This document shows, piece by piece, positions 51,325 through 60,027 of a stretch of DNA of 64,000 nt. The stretch covers positions 372,001 through 436,000 of the forward strand of contig NZ_JAMQOT010000001.1 of the NCBI RefSeq assembly GCF_029502005.1, read 5' to 3'. Position numbers and translations under genes: made by a program. The first letter of the stretch is position 1; every line of letters starts with the position of its first letter. The DNA comes from Natrinema salsiterrestre (GTDB taxonomy: Archaea; Halobacteriota; Halobacteria; Halobacteriales; Natrialbaceae). The notes under the pieces were generated by a model. That model saw only the letters and a list, made by a program, of their open reading frames with translations. It made no database searches and was not told the DNA's origin.

Positions 51325-53010
51325 TCAGTCGGGTTCCGCGTCGCTCGTCACGCGCTCGCGAAGCGTCTCCTTGTCGGTCTTTGCCATGTCGGTCACCGGA
51401 ATCGACTCGAGGAAGGTCACCTCGGCTGGCATCGCGTAATCCGGGACTTCGCCCTCGAGGTGATCGACGACGTCGGCCGCAGTGAGGTCGGCGTCGGGTT
51501 CCGGCTCGATGACGACGTGGACCCGTTCGCTCCCGGGTCGCTCCGGATCGGGGACGCCGATCGTCGCGGGTCGTCTGACGCCCTCGAGCCCGTACAGGAC
51601 CTCGTCGACCGTCTCGGAGTACACCTTCAATCCGGAGACGTTGATCATGTGCTTGACGCGGTCGACGACGTAGAACCGTCCTGACGAATCGACTTTCGCG
51701 ACGTCGCCGGTGGCGACGTAGCCTTCTTCGTCGAACGGCTCCGAATCGGCGTCGAGATACCCCTTCATCCGCTGCGGACCGGTTACCAGCAGCTCGCCCT
51801 CGAGTTCCTCCGCTGCAGCCCGCTCGAGGGGTATCTCCGCACCAGTATCCACGTCGCGGAGCGCCACGTCCGTATCCGGAACGGGGACGCCGATAGTCGG
51901 ATGGTCGAAACCGGTCTCAGCCGACGAGCCCGTCAGGAGGTCGTAAACGCCGTGAACGTCGAAGTGAGTGAGCGGGGACATCTCGGAGAGGCCGTACCCC
52001 TGAGAGATGCCGGCGGCCTCGCGCTCGAACGCTGATTTCGTTTCGTTCGCCAGAGGTGCGGAGCCGGCGATGCCGAACACGCCCGCCGGCAGCTCCTCGT
52101 CGGCGAGGTCCACGAACTGGGTCGGAACGCCGAACACGACCAGCGGCTCGTGGGTCTCGATCAGGTCGCTCATTCGAGCCGTGTTCCGTGCATCCGGAAC
52201 GAGCAACACGTCGAGGGCGAGCTCGAGCAGACAGTTCGTGATCGAGTAGCCGTAGGCGTGATACATCGGCAGCGCCATCACCGCCGCCTCGCTCCCGCGT
52301 AGGAGCTCCGCGAGCTGCGACTGGACGGCGACCCCCTGCAGAGCGTTCGCCACGAGGTTTCGGTGCGTCAGCAGACACCCCTTCGGTCGGCCGGTCGTGC
52401 CGCCGGTGAAAAGCACCGTGTGAACGTCGTTCTCGGCGTCGAAATCGACGTCCGGGGGTGCTCGCTCGGTCTCCTCGAGGACCGTCGGTAGCCGCTCGGC
52501 TCCGTCGACGGTCTCGTGATCGCCCGGTGGATTCGCCGAGTAATCGTCCAGCGACGTGAGGATGACATCGCCGATATCGAGGTCAGCCGTGAGCGATCGG
52601 ACGAGTTCGCGGTGCTCGTCGCGGCCGATCAGCACCTCGGGGTCGCTCCGCTCGAGCCGGTCGCGGAGGTCTCCCTCGGCGTCGAGGAAATCGTTCGGGA
52701 CGTGAACGCCGCCGGCCCGCGAGATCGCGTTCGAGGCGACGACGAACTGGACGGACGTCGGCAGGATCGTCGCGACGCGACTCCCCTTCTCGACGCCGCG
52801 CTCGCGCAGCGCCGTCGCCAGTCGGTCGACGTCCGCCAGTACCTCCGGATAGCTGTAGCGCTCCCCGAACTGAACGAGTCCCTGCTCCGGGTACTCGCTC
52901 GCGGCGTCCTCGAGGAATCGGTGGACCGGCTGGTCGGGGTAGGGCTCGAGCGTCTCGGGAATCCCGAACCGGTCGTAGGTCTCCGACCGGAGTGGTTCGT
53001 CTCGGGGCAT
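51325..53010 (-). CDS. AMP-dependent acyl-CoA synthetase/ligase
   Basis: A 561-residue adenylate-forming enzyme. The P-loop is TVLFTGGTTGRPKGCLLTH, the A5 region QGYGLSEMSPLTH, the hinge DVAKVDSSGRFYVVDR, and the catalytic Lys is in AKTDKETLRER near the C-terminus. It activates a carboxylic acid to the CoA thioester. With the neighbouring dehydrogenase and SCP2 genes it forms a fatty-acid or branched-acid catabolic set. The ATG at 53010 starts MPRDEPLRS. Confidence 0.9.
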   Translation of the reverse strand: MPRDEPLRSETYDRFGIPETLEPYPDQPVHRFLEDAASEYPEQGLVQFGERYSYPEVLADVDRLATALRERGVEKGSRVATILPTSVQFVVASNAISRAGGVHVPNDFLDAEGDLRDRLERSDPEVLIGRDEHRELVRSLTADLDIGDVILTSLDDYSANPPGDHETVDGAERLPTVLEETERAPPDVDFDAENDVHTVLFTGGTTGRPKGCLLTHRNLVANALQGVAVQSQLAELLRGSEAAVMALPMYHAYGYSITNCLLELALDVLLVPDARNTARMSDLIETHEPLVVFGVPTQFVDLADEELPAGVFGIAGSAPLANETKSAFEREAAGISQGYGLSEMSPLTHFDVHGVYDLLTGSSAETGFDHPTIGVPVPDTDVALRDVDTGAEIPLERAAAEELEGELLVTGPQRMKGYLDADSEPFDEEGYVATGDVAKVDSSGRFYVVDRVKHMINVSGLKVYSETVDEVLYGLEGVRRPATIGVPDPERPGSERVHVVIEPEPDADLTAADVVDHLEGEVPDYAMPAEVTFLESIPVTDMAKTDKETLRERVTSDAEPD

Positions 53011-53236
53011 TCGTTCTCGATACCGCCCCGCTCCCGGTAAAACGTACTCGCTGGCATACTGGGCCGTTGACAAACGAGATCAGCGATTCGCGTCCGATGT
53101 GGGATCCGCTGTCAGCGGGTCGGGGAGTCGAATTGCGATCGAGAATCGGGGAATTCGCGAAAAGAAACCGCCTGTGCTCCGGCGAGCCACGCTCTTCGTC
53201 GTCCTCGGTCTCGCTCGGCGCACGGACGTCTGACCG

Positions 53237-53520
53237 GACGACGAGGCTGCGCTCGTCACCGGGGCCGGCAGTCGTATCGGGAGCGTTGATTGCGAGATAC
53301 TCGCTGCGGAGGGGCAGAAATCATCGCCCTCGACGTGTCGATCAGCAACGCCGGACTGGTCGACGCTCGCGACACGATCGAGGACTTCGACGACGGGATC
53401 GGGGACCGCGACGTCGCGGTCAACCTGACGGGGACCATCAACGTGACTCGAGCGGTCTACTCCGGCATGAAAGAGCGGGAGTGGGGCCGCATCGTCACCA
53501 TGTCGTCGGTCACCGGGTGA
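53237..53520 (+). pseudogene. Remnant of a short-chain dehydrogenase/reductase gene
   Basis: The first piece (about 53237-53318) reads DDEAALVTGAGSRIG in one frame, the NAD-binding start of an SDR. The frame then shifts, and the rest (from 53320) reads IIALDVS, directly ISNAGLVDARDTIEDF, then AVNLTGTINVTRAV and GRIVTMSSVTG. About 50 residues between the second strand and the N-x-A-G motif are deleted, and a stop at 53518-53520 cuts the protein before the YxxxK site. It is not functional. Confidence 0.72.
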
Positions 53521-53589
53521 CCGGTGTACCCCTCGGATCCGTGAGACGATTTTCACGGCATTCGAGCGTTGTAGGGTGAGAATCAGTGC

Positions 53590-54240
53590 TCACGGAACGA
53601 TCTGTGAGAGTAGCGTCGACTCGATTTTCCGCAGGTGGCCGCCGACCGTCCCCCCGGTACAGCCGAGTTCGTCGCCGATATCGTCGTGCGTCACCGCCCG
53701 CGGCACGTCGTAGTAGCCCATATCGACGGCGGTCTGCAGGATCTCCTGTTGGCGATCGGTGAGCTGAGAGAACAGTCGATCCGTGGCGGGTTCGTAACTC
53801 CCCGTCTTGAGGAGTTTGAGTCGGATCCCGTCCGGAACGTCGGGAATCGCCTCCTGAAAGCTTTGAACGTCGCCGATCACCGTGACGCGTAATCCCCCGC
53901 GCCGCATGAACTCCATCGGCGTATCGAATATGAACTCGAACTTCTTGAGCATACTCAACAGGCTGACGAGCCTGTCGTCGGCCTCGACGTGCATGTAGGC
54001 GTGTATGGCGTCGTCTACTCCCGAGAGCTGGTACTTGTGTACCATCGGGGATTCCTCCAGAATCGACTCGAGAGTGCCCCGGTCGCCCGAGAACTGGTAA
54101 ATCGTGACGATCGATTCGTCGGCGAGGAGATTGACGTTGTGCAGAAGTTCACGGCTGACATCCGGGCGGTTCGCGATCCGCCGATCGACGGGATGAAGTC
54201 CCGCATCATCGGGAATAATGATGCATTTCGCGTATCTCAT
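53590..54240 (-). CDS. Bacterioopsin-activator-type (HTH-10) regulator
   Basis: A 216-residue regulator. The N-terminal sensor-like domain spans about residues 1-150, and the C-terminal HTH-10 domain is LTDRQQEILQTAVDMGYYDVPRAVTHDDIGDELGCTGGTVGGHLRKI. The ATG at 54240 gives MRYAKCIIIPDDAG. An AT-rich segment just upstream, 54270-54325, likely contains its promoter. It may have regulated the decayed SDR gene or the nearby lipid genes; this is a guess from position. Confidence 0.88.
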   Translation of the reverse strand: MRYAKCIIIPDDAGLHPVDRRIANRPDVSRELLHNVNLLADESIVTIYQFSGDRGTLESILEESPMVHKYQLSGVDDAIHAYMHVEADDRLVSLLSMLKKFEFIFDTPMEFMRRGGLRVTVIGDVQSFQEAIPDVPDGIRLKLLKTGSYEPATDRLFSQLTDRQQEILQTAVDMGYYDVPRAVTHDDIGDELGCTGGTVGGHLRKIESTLLSQIVP

Positions 54241-54395
54241 CGTCCGACGACCTCCACAGTGCGAACGTACTCTTTCGTATTGTCTATCATTAATGTTATA
54301 GATATACTACTAATATATTAAAATGGAGCCGGATACAGACGGTGAGTTTCGAGAAGACAGCCGTTCGATAGTGAAATCCCCGTGGACGGCGATAC

Positions 54396-54611
54396 CCGTT
54401 CGATGAGTTCGTACTGACGGGAGAGCGCGACGCCCTGCTCGACCGACGACTCGCTCTTCAGCCCGGCCGCGGACGCGATCCTGAGTAGGGACGGAACGGT
54501 ACGCGAGAGCCACCGCTGGCGTCGCGACGACGGAACGATTCGCTCGTAGTGATCTCCGGACGTCACGGTCGCGAATCCGAAGTCCTCGAGCATCGGTCGA
54601 AGTCGTATAAA
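54396..54611 (-). pseudogene. Possible C-terminal remnant of a methyltransferase-like gene
   Basis: The minus strand reads FIRLRPMLEDFGFATVTSG followed by DHYERIVPSSRRQRWLSRTV and on to LSRQYELIER. This pattern (LE-x-G-F then a basic Trp-containing helix) is like the tail of SAM-dependent methyltransferases. No methyltransferase core precedes it within 300 bp, and the frame after 54396 turns into unlike sequence. The rest of the 54241-54774 space is non-coding and partly very AT-rich (54270-54325). Confidence 0.35.
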
Positions 54612-54774
54612 TGCCCCCGCATACGAGGAGCTAAAATGATTTGAGATCGTGTTGGGTGTGTTCCTGTGACATGCATGATACGACACCGTCTGTGCCGATT
54701 CGAAACGAATACTGGGCAGCGTCCGGGGAAACGATCAGAGACCGCGGAAAGGCGCACTGAGAGAAACTAACACG

Positions 54775-55380
54775 ATGTACGATACGAAGCGGTTAGCGGG
54801 TGGGACTGGTGTGTCACTTTTCGTCGTCGCGTTAGTCGGTGCCGTTATCCTGTCGTCGGGGACCGCGTACGCTGCGCCACTCGCGAGCGGCAACGGATTC
54901 ACCGTCGAGGCCGACGAGATCAGGTCCGACGAGTTCCGCTTTTACCCGAGCGCAGGGGAGAACGATGCGGGGTCGACCCCGGTGATGGTCGCCGAACAGC
55001 GCGGCGTCGAGATCGACGGCCTCCGATTAACGAGAGAACAGGCGGTACCGATGATGGAGGGCACGATGGAGATCTCGTTTACCGCCGACGAGACGGTCGA
55101 GGCCGATCAACAGTATATCAAACTCACCGGCCTGCACGCGGAGAACGCGAAGTTCAACGGCCAGGTGATCAACGCCCAACCACACGAGAATCCCGAACGA
55201 CAGTTCGTCCAGACCGCCGGCGAGAACGCGGATCCCGAAGACGGCTATCTCACCGATATCGAAGGAGAGAGCCCCGGCATGGTGCAAGAAGACGTCGAGA
55301 TCGAGATGGTCTATCTCGCCTCGAACGAGATCAGCCTCCCCGGTCTCAGCGTCGATCTGGACTACAACCCCGACGGGTGA
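54775..55380 (+). CDS. DUF6230 family membrane-anchored protein
   Basis: A 201-residue protein. A basic start and one hydrophobic helix (GVSLFVVALVGAVILSSGTAYA, residues 12-33) form a signal or anchor, followed by a beta-rich extracytoplasmic domain ending in LPGLSVDLDYNPDG. This matches the DUF6230 family, found mainly in actinobacteria and haloarchaea next to DUF6114. Function unknown. It is followed by the DUF6114 gene 6 bp later. Confidence 0.82.
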   Translation: MYDTKRLAGGTGVSLFVVALVGAVILSSGTAYAAPLASGNGFTVEADEIRSDEFRFYPSAGENDAGSTPVMVAEQRGVEIDGLRLTREQAVPMMEGTMEISFTADETVEADQQYIKLTGLHAENAKFNGQVINAQPHENPERQFVQTAGENADPEDGYLTDIEGESPGMVQEDVEIEMVYLASNEISLPGLSVDLDYNPDG

Positions 55381-55386
55381 CTACCG

Positions 55387-55977
55387 ATGGCCACACAAAA
55401 CGGCCAGGACGACGCCGGAAGTCAACCGACCCGATTCGAGAGCCAGTGGGATCAGCTCACCACCGGCTTCGGTACCCGATGGAACCGATTCAACGTCTGG
55501 CGCACCCAGCGTCCGTTCCTGGGCGGCGTCTTGCTCTGTCTGGCCGGGATACTCATCGCCTGGGTACCGATGCAGATCCTCCCCGATCTCCTCTTTATCG
55601 GCGGAGGGATGACGGGCTTTCTCGTGATCGGAACCACCTTCGGCGTGTTCGTCTTCCTCTCCGGGGTATACGCGCTGTACAAGCCGGAACATTCCCGGGA
55701 AGCCGGCGTCGTCGGCGTAGTTCTGTCGATCCTCTCGCTGTTCGGGTCGCTCGGCGGCCTGTTGTTCGGCATGCTGTTCGGCATCATCGGCGGCAACCTC
55801 TGTTTCGCGTGGCGGCCGGACGACGAACGCGACGACGAAGACGACGCGTCGGAACCGGGCAGAGTGGAGACCGTCCGTAGCCGTCTGCTCGAGCAGTTGC
55901 GTGACGTCGCCGGGGCGGTCAGTGGCCGCCTTCGAAACGGCGTCGAGGCCATCACCGGAGGGGAGTCCGATGAGTGA
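55387..55977 (+). CDS. DUF6114 family membrane protein
   Basis: A 196-residue protein with four hydrophobic segments (GGVLLCLAGILIAWVPM, GGGMTGFLVIGTTFGVFVF, VVGVVLSILSLFGSLGGLL and so on) and hydrophilic ends. It is the usual partner of DUF6230. An ATG at 55970 that overlaps its stop opens a frame of only 13 codons (to 56011), which looks like a truncated third gene. The 56012-56273 region after it shows no convincing gene. Confidence 0.82.
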   Translation: MATQNGQDDAGSQPTRFESQWDQLTTGFGTRWNRFNVWRTQRPFLGGVLLCLAGILIAWVPMQILPDLLFIGGGMTGFLVIGTTFGVFVFLSGVYALYKPEHSREAGVVGVVLSILSLFGSLGGLLFGMLFGIIGGNLCFAWRPDDERDDEDDASEPGRVETVRSRLLEQLRDVAGAVSGRLRNGVEAITGGESDE

Positions 55978-56273
55978 GACGGAACCGACCGACGCCGAAC
56001 GAACGGTCTAAGACATGATACGAGTCCGTCGCCACGCTCGCACCGTCGATATCCGCGGTCGACGCACTTCGGACGGCGATGTGTCCCGTGTAACCGTGGT
56101 CGAACGCCGCTCTCTCGAGTGCGTTCGCGGGACCGAATCAGGCGACGAACGCCGAAAATCATCCCCCACCGACTTCGTCCGGAACCCCTCGGAGATCGAC
56201 CGAGGTCTCCAGGCGGTGGGTACGCCCGCCATCGACACCGGGAGTCCGTGTCGGTGGTCGACAGCGCACAGCC

Positions 56274-56735
56274 ATGAGTGATCACGAGGTGATCGACGTC
56301 GACGCGAGGACGCTGTCGACCGATGCGCTCGACACGTGGATCCTTCTCGGAGCGACTGTCGCCGGGGTGCTCGTGAATCTCAACGCGCTGATGGTCCCGC
56401 TGCTCACTCGCATCGGCGGCGGCGTCGTCGCCGGGTTTATCGGCGCGTACGCCGCCAGACGGGTCACGTCCGGCATCGTTCACGCCGTGATCGCGAGCGC
56501 GCTCGTCGGCGCGGTCGCAGGGACGATAACGGCCTTCCTCGGTGCCCTGCTCGGCCTGTACAACGAACCGCCGCTGCTGGTGTTCTCGTCCATCGGCCCG
56601 ATCAGTCCGATGCTGTCGGGACTCGGATTACCGAGTGTCCTCCTGATCGTCCTCGCGTTCTCGCTGTTGACCGCCGTCGACGGTCTCGTCGGCGGAGTCG
56701 TCGGCAGCGTATTGCGTGCCCTCCGTCCGTGGTGA
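56274..56735 (+). CDS. DUF5518-type haloarchaeal membrane protein
   Basis: A 153-residue protein with about four helices (GATVAGVLVNLNALMVPLL, GGVVAGFIGAYAARR, AVIASALVGAVAGTITAFLG, LIVLAFSLLTAVDGLVGG) in the Gly-rich pattern of the DUF5518 family. The ATG at 56274 starts MSDHEVIDVD. Function unknown. Confidence 0.78.
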   Translation: MSDHEVIDVDARTLSTDALDTWILLGATVAGVLVNLNALMVPLLTRIGGGVVAGFIGAYAARRVTSGIVHAVIASALVGAVAGTITAFLGALLGLYNEPPLLVFSSIGPISPMLSGLGLPSVLLIVLAFSLLTAVDGLVGGVVGSVLRALRPW

Positions 56736-56777
56736 CGGAGCGTCTCCGACCGGCGTCTCCGTCGACTCGACGGCGGA

Positions 56778-57575
56778 TCAGTCGACTCGGCCAGCGGTAA
56801 CGAAGAACGGGACCGCTTCCTCGCGGTGGTACTCCCGCGTTTCCATCTGGTCGACGACGGTCCGTCCCATCTCCCGCCACGAACTCCGGAGATCGTCGTA
56901 CTCCGACTCGGACAGCCCGCCCGAGAGCATCGTCTCTCGATCGTCGGTCAGCCCCGCACCGGTCGCTTTGCGGCGGGCCGCGACCAGTGCGAGTTCGCCG
57001 TACGGCGGTTCGATCGTCCGGACGTGATCGTACCGGCGAGTTTCGAGCACCTCGAGCCCGGCGGTCTCGAAGGCGTCCCCGGCGTCGGCGCCGAGCGCGA
57101 CGTCGGTACTCACGCCGTCGAGGTAGGCCCGGCGCGCTCGCCGCTCGAGGGTCCGTTCCGCGTCGACGCTCGAGTCTATCTCGACGGCGGCGTTGTTCGG
57201 TTCGACGGCCGCGACGAGGTCCCTCGAGACGCGAGCGAACTCGGCGAGCGCGGCCGCCGGCTCGGGCAGGTTGATCAGCAGCGCCTGACAGATCACGAGA
57301 TCGAAGGTATCGTCGGGGAAGGGGAGCTGAAACGCATCACTGGCGACGACCGGGACGTGCTCGCCGGCGGCTTCGAGCAGGTCGATATCGGCGTCGCAGC
57401 CGATCACCTCGCCCGGCGACTCGGCCGCGAGGACGCGGCTCAGTTCGCCGGTCCCACAGCCCACGTCGAGAATTCGGTCGCGAGAGTCGAGGGCCAGCGG
57501 CTCGAGCGCGTCGCGGGAGTCGCCCCACATCCCCTCGCGGGTCCGACTGAGGTAGGATTCGGAGAACTCGCGCAC
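56778..57575 (-). CDS. Class I SAM-dependent methyltransferase, GTG start
   Basis: A 265-residue methyltransferase. Motif I is ILDVGCGTGELSRVLA, motif post-I FPDDTFDLVICQALLINLP, and a C-terminal extension of about 100 residues follows. The only start consistent with the TATA-like element at 57600-57605 and with the family length is GTG at 57575 (VREFSESYLS); the ATG at 57530 (MWGDSRD) is the alternative. Upstream in-frame codons overlap the nfo gene. Confidence 0.8.
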   Translation of the reverse strand: MREFSESYLSRTREGMWGDSRDALEPLALDSRDRILDVGCGTGELSRVLAAESPGEVIGCDADIDLLEAAGEHVPVVASDAFQLPFPDDTFDLVICQALLINLPEPAAALAEFARVSRDLVAAVEPNNAAVEIDSSVDAERTLERRARRAYLDGVSTDVALGADAGDAFETAGLEVLETRRYDHVRTIEPPYGELALVAARRKATGAGLTDDRETMLSGGLSESEYDDLRSSWREMGRTVVDQMETREYHREEAVPFFVTAGRVD

Positions 57576-57599
57576 GGAGCCCGGTAGCGGCGTCTCGAG

Positions 57600-57605
57600 T
57601 AAAAA
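57600..57605 (-). promoter_or_regulatory. TATA-like element of the leaderless methyltransferase gene
   Basis: TTTTTA on the minus strand lies 25-30 bp before the GTG at 57575, the archaeal TATA-to-TSS distance. A transcript starting at or near the GTG would be leaderless. Confidence 0.45.
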
Positions 57606-57639
57606 CGGGTCGGTTTCTCGACCCGAGACGTCCGCAGCG

Positions 57640-58512
57640 TTAGCCGTCGTCCCGCAGCTCCGTGACTTTCTGGATGTTCCAGGCGAAGCCGCGGCCGTCC
57701 TCCGTGGGCGTCTCGAGGGCGAAGGGCAGGTCACGCAGGTCGGGATGGTTGACGATCGCCTGCATGCCGTCCTCGCCGATGTAGCCCTCGCCGATGTGGG
57801 CGTGTTCGTCCTTGTGAGTGCCGACGTCGTGCTTCGAGTCGTTGAGGTGGATGTACTCGAGGTACTCGAGGCCGACTTCGTCGTCGAAGCGACCGACGGT
57901 CTCGTCGACCGCCTCGGGCGTCGTGAGGTCGTTGCCCGCGACGAGCGTGTGCGCGGTGTCGATACAGATGCCGATGTCCGTGTCCGTGCGGTCGATGATC
58001 CCGGCGAGGTGTTCGAACTCGCCGCCGAGTTTCGTGCCGCTGCCGGCGTCCGACTCGATGAGGATCCGCACGTCGTCGGGAACCTCGAGGTCGTCGATGA
58101 GGCTCGCGGCGTTGTCGAGGCCGCCTTCGACGCCGGCGCCGGTATGGGCGCCGAGGTGGACGTTTACGTACGGAATCCCGAGCCGTTCCGCGGCGTCGAG
58201 TTCGGCTTGCATGCTCTCTTTGGACTTCCGTCGGAGGTCGTCCTTGGGCGTACAGAGGTTCACGAGGTAGGCGGAGTGGATCACCCACGGCCCCTCGAGT
58301 CGCTCGTCGCTCTCCGCTCGAAAGCCCTCCGCGGCCTCGTCGCTGATCTCGGGCTGTGCCCAGACCTGCGGCGAGGTGGTGAACACCTGTCCGCAGTTCC
58401 CGCCGAACGCGGTTTGCCGGTGGACCGCGTTACGGATGTCGTCGTACGGCGGTGTTTCCTCGTCGGACGAGACGCGCGAACCGGAGATCGAAACGTGTGC
58501 GCCGACCTTCAT
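57640..58512 (-). CDS. nfo: Endonuclease IV (deoxyribonuclease IV)
   Basis: A 290-residue family-2 AP endonuclease. It cuts abasic sites in DNA with three zinc ions in a TIM barrel. Metal-ligand residues are found in VHLGAHTG (His), LIESDAG (Glu), [12 protein letters not shown] (Asp, His), [22 protein letters not shown] (His, Asp, His) and FALETP (Glu). The ATG at 58512 begins [12 protein letters not shown]. Confidence 0.94.
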   Translation of the reverse strand: MKVGAHVSISGSRVSSDEETPPYDDIRNAVHRQTAFGGNCGQVFTTSPQVWAQPEISDEAAEGFRAESDERLEGPWVIHSAYLVNLCTPKDDLRRKSKESMQAELDAAERLGIPYVNVHLGAHTGAGVEGGLDNAASLIDDLEVPDDVRILIESDAGSGTKLGGEFEHLAGIIDRTDTDIGICIDTAHTLVAGNDLTTPEAVDETVGRFDDEVGLEYLEYIHLNDSKHDVGTHKDEHAHIGEGYIGEDGMQAIVNHPDLRDLPFALETPTEDGRGFAWNIQKVTELRDDG

Positions 58513-58594
58513 GGCCACTCGTCAGTACCGGTTCGTGATAGGTACTTCGGAGCGACCCGCGTTCGCATAGTACGGTTGTCTCGTATGCGATGCG

Positions 58595-58782
58595 GTGGCG
58601 CGCGCCGTGCTGCGGTGAATGCGAGGCGCGACGGGTAGGAGCGCCTCGAGAGAGGAACGGGGAGCGAAGCGACCCGTGAGTCGACGAGTGAACCGCAGCG
58701 CGAACTCGTGCGAGGGGCGAGCGAGCGACCGCGGGAGCGAGCGAGTCGGCTGGGGAGGGAGCGGCTACTCCCTGTTGCCAGC
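58595..58782 (-). repeat. Hairpin-rich intergenic repeat, copy B (188 bp)
   Basis: On the minus strand it starts GCTGGCAAC at 58782, has CTCCCTCCCCAGCCGACTCG in the conserved block and ends CGCGCGCCAC at 58595. Its length is within 1 bp of copy A. The body is full of CGCTCGCTTCGCTC-like hairpins, including ACGGG/CCCGT and GAGGCGC/GCGCCTC stems. It is head-to-head with copy C, 58 bp apart. Confidence 0.72.
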
Positions 58783-58840
58783 AAGAACGGAAGCCGACCG
58801 TATCCGTCAAACCGTCAGTGAGACAATCGGGACATCTACC

Positions 58841-58958
58841 GCTGGCAACGAGGAAAACCACGCCCTCCCCAGCCGACTCGGTCGCTTCGCTCCCTCGTCC
58901 CTCGCGCGCGTTCGAGCGACGGTCCGTCTGCGACGAACCGTCGCTCAGCACGCGCCAC
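58841..58958 (+). repeat. Hairpin-rich intergenic repeat, copy C (118 bp)
   Basis: It starts GCTGGCAACGAGG, has CACGCCCTCCCCAGCCGA 18 bp on and ends ACGCGCCAC. One hairpin with a 10-bp stem, GAGCGACGGT/ACCGTCGCTC, sits at 58914-58946, at the same place as the longest hairpin of copy A. It appears to be an internally shortened version. The rest of the nfo-lplA space (58513-59008) shows no gene. Confidence 0.7.
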
Positions 58959-59008
58959 CGCAGTGGACACTCGAACGGGTACGAGCCGACGGGAATCGGT
59001 CGACCAAG

Positions 59009-59845
59009 TCACTGTTCGCCCGCCTCGAGTACCTCCCGATCCTGAACCCACGCGTCGGTGGCGAACTTCCGGTCGACGAGGGCGCGAGCGGCCTCGAGTT
59101 CGCCGTCCCGCCACGTCGATTCCCGGGCGTCCGACCAATCTCGAAGCGCTCCCGCGATCGTCTCGACCGCCTCCTCGCGGTCGATCCCCGCCTCGTCGCG
59201 GATGCTGGTCACTCGATCGACGAAGGTCGACTCGTCGATGTCCGCGTCGAAAACGCCGGCGTGTTTCCGGGGCTCGAGGGCGTAACTGATCGACCCGTGC
59301 TGGATGACGACGTCCCGCTGTCGGTACTGCGCGTTGCCGCTGATTTTCTTGGCCTCGTCGCCCGCAGTCGCGGGCGCGACGATGTCGTGGGCCGGGTTGA
59401 TGTCCCGCAGATAGCACGAGGGCTGGTAGATCGCGCCCTGCTCGGCCGACGCGAAAGCGGCGTCGACGCCCAGCCGGTCGAACGCCTCGAGGATCGGCTC
59501 GCAGAACAGCTCGTAACAGCCCATCAGGTCCCCCGGGACCTCGTCGGCCGGGGCGACGATGGTGTAGGAAATGTCGGCGTAGCGGTCGTGATAGATCCCG
59601 CCGCCGCCGGTCTGCCGCCGGGTAACGTCGATCCCCTCCCGTTCGCAAAACTCCCAGTCGACGGTATCGGCGTCCTGTCGATACCCCAGCGAGAGCGTGC
59701 TCGGCTCCCACGAGTACGTACGGACGGTTCGAACGTCGTCCTCGAGCGCCGTTCGCGCGGCGACTTCCTCGAGTGCCATCTGCGTCGCTCCGTCGCGGGG
59801 CTCGTCCCGGATCAGCCGCCAGTCCCGATCGGCGAGGTCGCTCAT
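59009..59845 (-). CDS. lplA: Lipoate-protein ligase A family protein
   Basis: A 278-residue enzyme of the biotin/lipoate A/B ligase family. The lipoyl-binding RRQTGGGGIYHD motif is at about residue 76 and the catalytic Lys in KKISGNAQYRQRDVVIQHG. It attaches lipoate or octanoate to E2 or GcvH proteins. The separate small accessory domain of some archaeal two-part ligases is not found next to it. The ATG at 59845 begins MSDLADRDWRLI. Confidence 0.88.
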   Translation of the reverse strand: MSDLADRDWRLIRDEPRDGATQMALEEVAARTALEDDVRTVRTYSWEPSTLSLGYRQDADTVDWEFCEREGIDVTRRQTGGGGIYHDRYADISYTIVAPADEVPGDLMGCYELFCEPILEAFDRLGVDAAFASAEQGAIYQPSCYLRDINPAHDIVAPATAGDEAKKISGNAQYRQRDVVIQHGSISYALEPRKHAGVFDADIDESTFVDRVTSIRDEAGIDREEAVETIAGALRDWSDARESTWRDGELEAARALVDRKFATDAWVQDREVLEAGEQ

Positions 59846-60027
59846 ACGCGGACGGACAGCGGCGAGCGAGTTATGGGTTCCGACGGGACGGCTCTCGGGC
59901 GGTCTTCGGTCAGTTCAGCGAAGCGACGACGTTCGTGATCGCCGACCGACCATCGCGGTCAGTGTTTACAAATGAATCACACAACCTTCCGAATATTATT
60001 TTCGTTGCGATGGTGTTGTAATAACAG

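Noticed and set aside
56015-56281. Plus-strand ORF of 88 codons after the DUF6114 gene
   Set aside because: Arg/Ser-rich, overlaps the next gene start and lacks any family-like feature.
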